Shown here piece after piece: positions 60,688 through 64,000 of a stretch of 64,000 nucleotides of DNA. The position numbers were made by a program, and so were the translations under genes. The DNA is taken from assembly GCF_013408745.1 (NCBI RefSeq), contig NZ_JACCBJ010000001.1, positions 1,240,001-1,304,000 of the forward strand. The letters run 5' to 3'. Numbering within the stretch: the first letter of the stretch is position 1; each line of letters starts with the position of its first letter. Under the pieces are notes generated by a model. The model was not told the origin of the DNA. It worked only from the letters and a program-made list of their open reading frames with translations, and ran no database searches. This DNA comes from Leifsonia soli (lineage in GTDB: Bacteria > Actinomycetota > Actinomycetes > Actinomycetales > Microbacteriaceae).

Positions 60688-61241
60688 TCGAGACCATGCA
60701 CCTCGGCAGCATGCTCCCGGCGACGCTGGGGGCATGCTGCGTCGCCGGGAGCGCCGACCGCCGCTCCCCGCTCGCCTGGTTCGGGATGCTGGCCATGCTC
60801 GCGGCGATGGCGGACACGATGCTGCTGCCGCATCCCGTCGTCGCTCCGGTCGTGTGGGCGGCGCTGCTGGTGGCGACGGGGGTCGCGACCGCGATGGCGC
60901 AGCGGCTGCGGCGGGTGGGGCGGAGTGGCGCGGAGGGCGCAGATTCCGCCCATGGCGCGCATCCCGCCCATCGCGCCCGGACGATGGCGCTGCACCGCGC
61001 GCTGCAAGCGATCCTGATGGGCGGGCTGATCGTCGCGGCGGGTGCGCACCACGGCGCGGCGGGCGGCGGACACTCAGCCCACGGGGTGAACATGGTCGCG
61101 GCATTGGGGCTCGCCGCGCTCGCCTTCGCGGTAGCGTCCGGGCTCCTGGCGCTCCGGCGACCGCTCCCGCGCCTCCTGCGCGCAGAGGCGTCACTCGGGG
61201 CGGCCTCCGTCGCGCTGATGTCGCTACCGCTGCTCGTGTAG
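60684..61241 (+). CDS. Histidine-rich membrane protein coupled to the amine oxidase
   Basis: 185 residues, about five hydrophobic helices. Histidines cluster in the loops: AHGAHPAHRA (93-102), AHHGAAGGGHSAHG (about 120-133), plus MHL and LPHP near the N-terminus, and paired cysteines CC (18-19). The start overlaps the oxidase stop by ATGA. No family firmly recognised; a DUF5134-like resemblance is weak. Context suggests copper supply or peroxide-related metal handling, but that is inference. Confidence 0.75.
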   Translation: MIETMHLGSMLPATLGACCVAGSADRRSPLAWFGMLAMLAAMADTMLLPHPVVAPVVWAALLVATGVATAMAQRLRRVGRSGAEGADSAHGAHPAHRARTMALHRALQAILMGGLIVAAGAHHGAAGGGHSAHGVNMVAALGLAALAFAVASGLLALRRPLPRLLRAEASLGAASVALMSLPLLV

Positions 61242-61257
61242 CGCGCCGCCCGCGCCA

Positions 61258-61314
61258 CATTCGTGCCGAATGCGCGGAAAGGCGCCGCTAGAGAGCGCAC
61301 ATTCGGCACGAATG
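61258..61314. repeat. Hairpin repeat CATTCGTGCCGAATG / CATTCGGCACGAATG
   Basis: Perfect 15-bp inverted arms at 61258-61272 and 61300-61314, 27 nt apart; each arm is itself a small palindrome (CATTCG...CGAATG). Lies between two convergent genes (gap 61242-61344), so it could serve as a two-way terminator or be a REP-type element. Unrelated in sequence to the other repeat families here. Confidence 0.75.
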
Positions 61315-61344
61315 CCGCCGCGCTTCGCGCTCAACGTCAGGCCG

Positions 61345-62181
61345 TCAGTGGGTCGTCACCGGGTGCAGGGCGTTGCTGAGCGTGCATCCCGCTTCGCCGG
61401 ACTGCAGAGTGATGTCGGCCGGGTGCCACACGTGCACGGAGCCGTCGGCGTCCCGCTTCCCCACCAGACAGTCGGTGCTGCCCGAGATGCCGACGGCGAC
61501 GCCGAGGACGGTGCCTTCCGCACCGCTGTCGCGGGTGAGACGGGCGCCGGTGACGGGGTCGTGCCGGACGGAGTCGTCCGGGAACGCGACCGTCAGATCG
61601 TCGGCCAGGCTCGTCGCCGTGGCCGCGGCCAGCACCGCGGAGAGCCGGTCGGCGGTGTCGGCCGGCAGGCTCGGCTTCGGAAGCGGCGTCGGCGGCGGCG
61701 AAGCCGGAGCGGGTGGACAGATCACGCTCTTCGGCTTCGTCGCGCTCCACTGGAAGAACGGACGGACGCGGAAGGCGAAGCAACCCGACCAGTCCCCCTC
61801 CGGCCAGCCCTTCCGCGCCAGGGAACCGGGCCGGCTCGGCGCGTGTGCGGTGATGCGGAGGGTGAAACGGGCACCGCCGAGATCGCGCGTCATCCCCTTC
61901 CATGACATCGCCTGAACCGACAGCTCGACGTCGTCGGCGGGAACGGCCGGCGCCTCACCGCTCGATTCTCGGGACGGGTCGGAGTACCGGTAGGCGAGGT
62001 CGGACGCGAGCACGTTCCGCGGGCGGGAGTCGTCGATCGCCGCCGCGATGCGCTCCGCCTCGTGGCGGGCGGCATTCTGCGCCACCGCGTCTCCGGTGCG
62101 CACGTCGGACGGTCCCGTGCACGCGGCGAGCGCCGACGCGAGCAGGACCGCGGCCGCCAAGGTCGCGACGGTGCGTCTCAT
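61345..62181 (-). CDS. Putative lipoprotein of unknown function
   Basis: 278 residues from ATG 62181. Signal with lipobox (ALAAC, C21), alpha/beta segments and a proline-rich linker (PPAPASPPPTPLPKP) in the middle; C-terminal strands end in DADGSVHVWHPADITL. A few cysteines could form disulfides. No recognised family. It follows the small PLDc_N-type gene by 11 nt. Confidence 0.75.
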   Translation of the reverse strand: MRRTVATLAAAVLLASALAACTGPSDVRTGDAVAQNAARHEAERIAAAIDDSRPRNVLASDLAYRYSDPSRESSGEAPAVPADDVELSVQAMSWKGMTRDLGGARFTLRITAHAPSRPGSLARKGWPEGDWSGCFAFRVRPFFQWSATKPKSVICPPAPASPPPTPLPKPSLPADTADRLSAVLAAATATSLADDLTVAFPDDSVRHDPVTGARLTRDSGAEGTVLGVAVGISGSTDCLVGKRDADGSVHVWHPADITLQSGEAGCTLSNALHPVTTH

Positions 62182-62192
62182 CGGTTCCCCGC

Positions 62193-62426
62193 TCAGCCCG
62201 TCTGCGTGGGCGGTGTCTCCCGTCGCAGCGAGCTGCGGCCGATCGTGAACCAGAGGATCGCTCCGAGGAAGGGCGCCAGCGTCACCAGGATGAGCCACCC
62301 GACGGTCGGTCCTGCTGCGGCGCGGGCCGCGGCGATCTGGATGACGGCGATCAGCCACAGGATGAACGGGACGACGAACATCCCGAACACGATCAGCGCA
62401 TGCCACCCGGCGAGGCCACTGAACAT
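62193..62426 (-). CDS. PLDc_N-domain small membrane protein
   Basis: 77 residues, two membrane helices: FGMFVVPFILWLIAVIQIAAA and TVGWLILVTLAPFLGAILWFTIGR. The W.I..L.P.LG.ILWF.IGR pattern is the phospholipase D-nuclease N-terminal domain found as a stand-alone small protein in many actinobacteria. Not an enzyme. Probably co-transcribed with the lipoprotein. Confidence 0.85.
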   Translation of the reverse strand: MFSGLAGWHALIVFGMFVVPFILWLIAVIQIAAARAAAGPTVGWLILVTLAPFLGAILWFTIGRSSLRRETPPTQTG

Positions 62427-62552
62427 GAATCCCCCATTCGTTCGGTGCCACGACCCTACCGGACGACCGATTCTGTCTGACGAACCACCGAGACTCTGCG
62501 GAGATCCGCGCGTCGTCCACTACGCTGATCGCATCGACGATCGGGGGATATC

Positions 62553-62900
62553 GTGCCGACACTCATCGAGGAGTACGACAGGGACCGCGCCATCCGCCTG
62601 CGGGCCCGCTGGCTCATGGTGGGCGTGGTCGTGGCGATCGCCGGCGTCTTCCTCACCGGACCTCTCGGCGTGCTGCGCCTCGTCGACGGAGACGGCCTCG
62701 GCTGGCTGCTCGTCGCCGCAGCGATCGTGTTCGCCGTGGCGGCCATCCTGCTGTTCCGCGCCAGCCGCCGTGCGGTCCCGGCGCAGGACTACCGCATCAC
62801 CGCGGACGCCTCGCAACAGCCGGACCCGGAGGGCGCGCCCATCTGGACGCGCAAGGAGATCGGCTGGTCGGCCAACGCGATCCGCCAATGGAACCCGTGA
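62553..62900 (+). CDS. Small two-helix membrane protein
   Basis: 115 residues. Basic N-terminus, two helices (about 19-40 and 49-67), then a soluble tail (QDYRITADASQQPDPEGAPIWTRKEIGW). Unknown family. GTG start at 62553; divergent from the PLDc_N gene, convergent with the toxin-like gene (10-bp gap). Confidence 0.7.
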   Translation: MPTLIEEYDRDRAIRLRARWLMVGVVVAIAGVFLTGPLGVLRLVDGDGLGWLLVAAAIVFAVAAILLFRASRRAVPAQDYRITADASQQPDPEGAPIWTRKEIGWSANAIRQWNP

Positions 62901-62910
62901 CCGGACGACC

Positions 62911-63405
62911 TCAGCTCCAGCCGTAGCGCGCCGCCAGCGCTCGTCGCACGGTGTCGAACCGGCGCGCGTCGAGCGCGGCCCCCTCGCGACGCAGGCCGCC
63001 CGGCGCGACCCGGAACACGCGGTCGAGCCGGACGAAACTCGGGCGACCGCGCCCGTCCCACTCCCCCGAGCCGATCGGAAGGTACTCCGCCCGGCCGGGA
63101 TGCTCCTGGCTGGTCAGCGCGACGGCGAGCACCGAACCCGACGGCTCGGCGGCGACCACGAGCACCGGGCGGTCCTTGCCGCGGCCGTCCGCCTCCTCGT
63201 AGGGAACCCACGTCCAGACGATCTCGCCCGGGTCGGCGTCGCCGTCGAGGCTGGGGTTGTACGACGTCCGGATGCGGCCCAGCCGGGACGGATCGACCTG
63301 GACGGTCTCAGCGGGCCGGCTCGGAGTCCGGGCCGTCCGCGACGGACGGAACAGTGCTCCCAGAGCCGACAGGACGCTTCTCACGGATGCCACGAACGGC
63401 ACCAT
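62911..63405 (-). CDS. PemK/MazF-like protein (possible toxin)
   Basis: 164 residues; start uncertain. Residues 52-160 resemble MazF/PemK endoribonucleases of actinobacteria: PGEIVWTWVPYEEADGRGKDRPVLVVA, LAVALTSQE, and RPSFVRLDRVFRVAP. An N-terminal 45-residue stretch is basic and variable. No antitoxin gene is adjacent, and its 5' end overlaps the amt-like stop by 98 nt, so the true start may be a downstream GTG. Function as a toxin is not assured. Confidence 0.75.
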   Translation of the reverse strand: MVPFVASVRSVLSALGALFRPSRTARTPSRPAETVQVDPSRLGRIRTSYNPSLDGDADPGEIVWTWVPYEEADGRGKDRPVLVVAAEPSGSVLAVALTSQEHPGRAEYLPIGSGEWDGRGRPSFVRLDRVFRVAPGGLRREGAALDARRFDTVRRALAARYGWS

Positions 63406-64000
63406 AGCGGACGCGCGTCAGGCCCACGGTGAACCGCAGGGCGAGCGCGAGCAGCAGGGAGACGGTGGTCGCATAGAGCAGCACGGACATTCCGGCGATC
63501 CCCTGGGCGATGAACAGGTCGAAGTTGCCGCTGTCGACCATCCCGCCGCCGATCGCGAACAGCCCGGGGAACAGCAGCCCCACCAGGCTGCCGACGATCG
63601 TCACGACGGAGATGGTCAGCGCCGGGCCGAACCGGGCGCGGGCGGCGAGGTCCACCATCGTGGCGCAGGCCAGGGCGGACAGCGCGCCGACCAGCATCGA
63701 CCAGCCCAGTGTCAGGACTCCGGACGCCGCCGTCGCACCGACCAGGCCGGCCAGCGCGCCGCACACGGCGCTGGTCAGGGTCGGCCGGCGCAGGACCACC
63801 GCATCCACCAGCATCCACATCAGGACCCCGGTCGCGGAGGCGAGGAAGCCGCCGAAGGCCATGAGGGGCGCGTACGCGTCGAGGGCTCCCTCCGAGCCGA
63901 CGATGAGCCCGAGCCACCCCACCCACACCAGGGCGCCGCCGATCGCGACGAGCGACGGACGGCTCGCGTGCGTCCGCAGGTGCTCGCCCCGGCCGCAGGC
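63308..64000 (-). CDS. Degenerate Amt/Rh-family transporter, C-terminal part; runs off the right edge
   Basis: The open frame enters from the right edge and ends at 63308; 230 codons seen. GALVWVGWLGLIVGSEG matches the family's GxxLLWFGWFGFNAGS, and RPTLTSAVCGALAGLVGATAASG matches the KPT..G..nGxvAGLVaiTpaaG segment; GPALTISVVTIVGSLVGLLFPGLFA aligns with the gyDDaLDvfgvHgvgGi region of AmtB but has Thr where the pore histidine stands and no DD..D. Other pore residues are outside the window. Probably a non-canonical Amt paralogue; a sensor or altered transport role is possible. Confidence 0.8.
   Translation of the reverse strand, partial: ACGRGEHLRTHASRPSLVAIGGALVWVGWLGLIVGSEGALDAYAPLMAFGGFLASATGVLMWMLVDAVVLRRPTLTSAVCGALAGLVGATAASGVLTLGWSMLVGALSALACATMVDLAARARFGPALTISVVTIVGSLVGLLFPGLFAIGGGMVDSGNFDLFIAQGIAGMSVLLYATTVSLLLALALRFTVGLTRVRYGAVRGIREKRPVGSGSTVPSVADGPDSEPAR

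Overview
The window is one block of a very GC-rich actinobacterial chromosome. GTG and TTG starts, TANNNT -10 boxes, leaderless-looking genes and the gene order (pyr operon - gmk - rpoZ - coaBC - metK - priA; aro genes - efp - nusB; alaS - ruvX - mltG; yajC-secDF with ruvABC; thrS - HIT) all fit Microbacteriaceae, most likely Leifsonia or a close relative. The genus is inferred from gene order and protein style; no rRNA is present to confirm it. No insertion sequence, integrase or CRISPR array was seen.

Layout. 1-13.8 kb, minus strand: a tightly overlapped pyrimidine operon pyrR-pyrB-pyrC-(PH-like membrane protein)-carA-carB-pyrF runs on into an mIHF-guanylate kinase fusion, rpoZ, coaBC, metK and the 5' part of priA. 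A PyrR-binding loop lies just before pyrR. 14.1-25.9 kb, minus: alaS, ruvX, mltG and the shikimate genes aroE-C-K-B-Q, then efp, nusB and a DsbA-like lipoprotein. 25.9-28.6 kb: DUF948 and YtxH-like small proteins, rpsD and rarA. 28.7-31.6 kb, plus: a membrane-anchored cyclophilin, a DUF349 protein and an AbiEi-like orphan. 31.6-42.2 kb, minus: rel, rhodanese, secF-secD-yajC, ruvB-A-C, yebC and pdxT-pdxS. A MocR/PdxR-type regulator and pdxY point the other way, making a complete vitamin B6 locus. 44.5-47.2 kb, minus: thrS and a HIT protein.

47.3-64 kb is accessory: an Old Yellow Enzyme relative, an acetyltransferase, a WS/DGAT acyltransferase, a GyrI-like protein, a three-BON protein and Hsp20. 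Then come four tRNA genes (Val-GAC, Cys, Gly on the minus strand; Val-CAC on the plus strand) and two small leaderless cell-envelope genes. An amine-use cassette follows (IclR regulator, two APC permeases, a copper amine oxidase with a histidine-rich tail, and a coupled histidine-rich membrane protein). The end holds small membrane and lipoprotein genes, a PemK/MazF-like toxin and the 3' part of a degenerate Amt-family transporter.

The most unusual signal is a family of hairpin repeats. A 50-nt palindromic element (TCCTGAGTTTTTC ... GAAAAACTCCGGA) sits in frame inside two essential genes, priA and pyrF, and encodes nearly the same 17-residue peptide in both. A third copy lies between the convergent genes pdxY and HIT, where it could act as a two-way terminator. 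Two unrelated hairpin families occur at 13.9-14.1 kb and 61.3 kb. Together they resemble REPIN or Rickettsia-palindromic-element biology and merit a genome-wide search.
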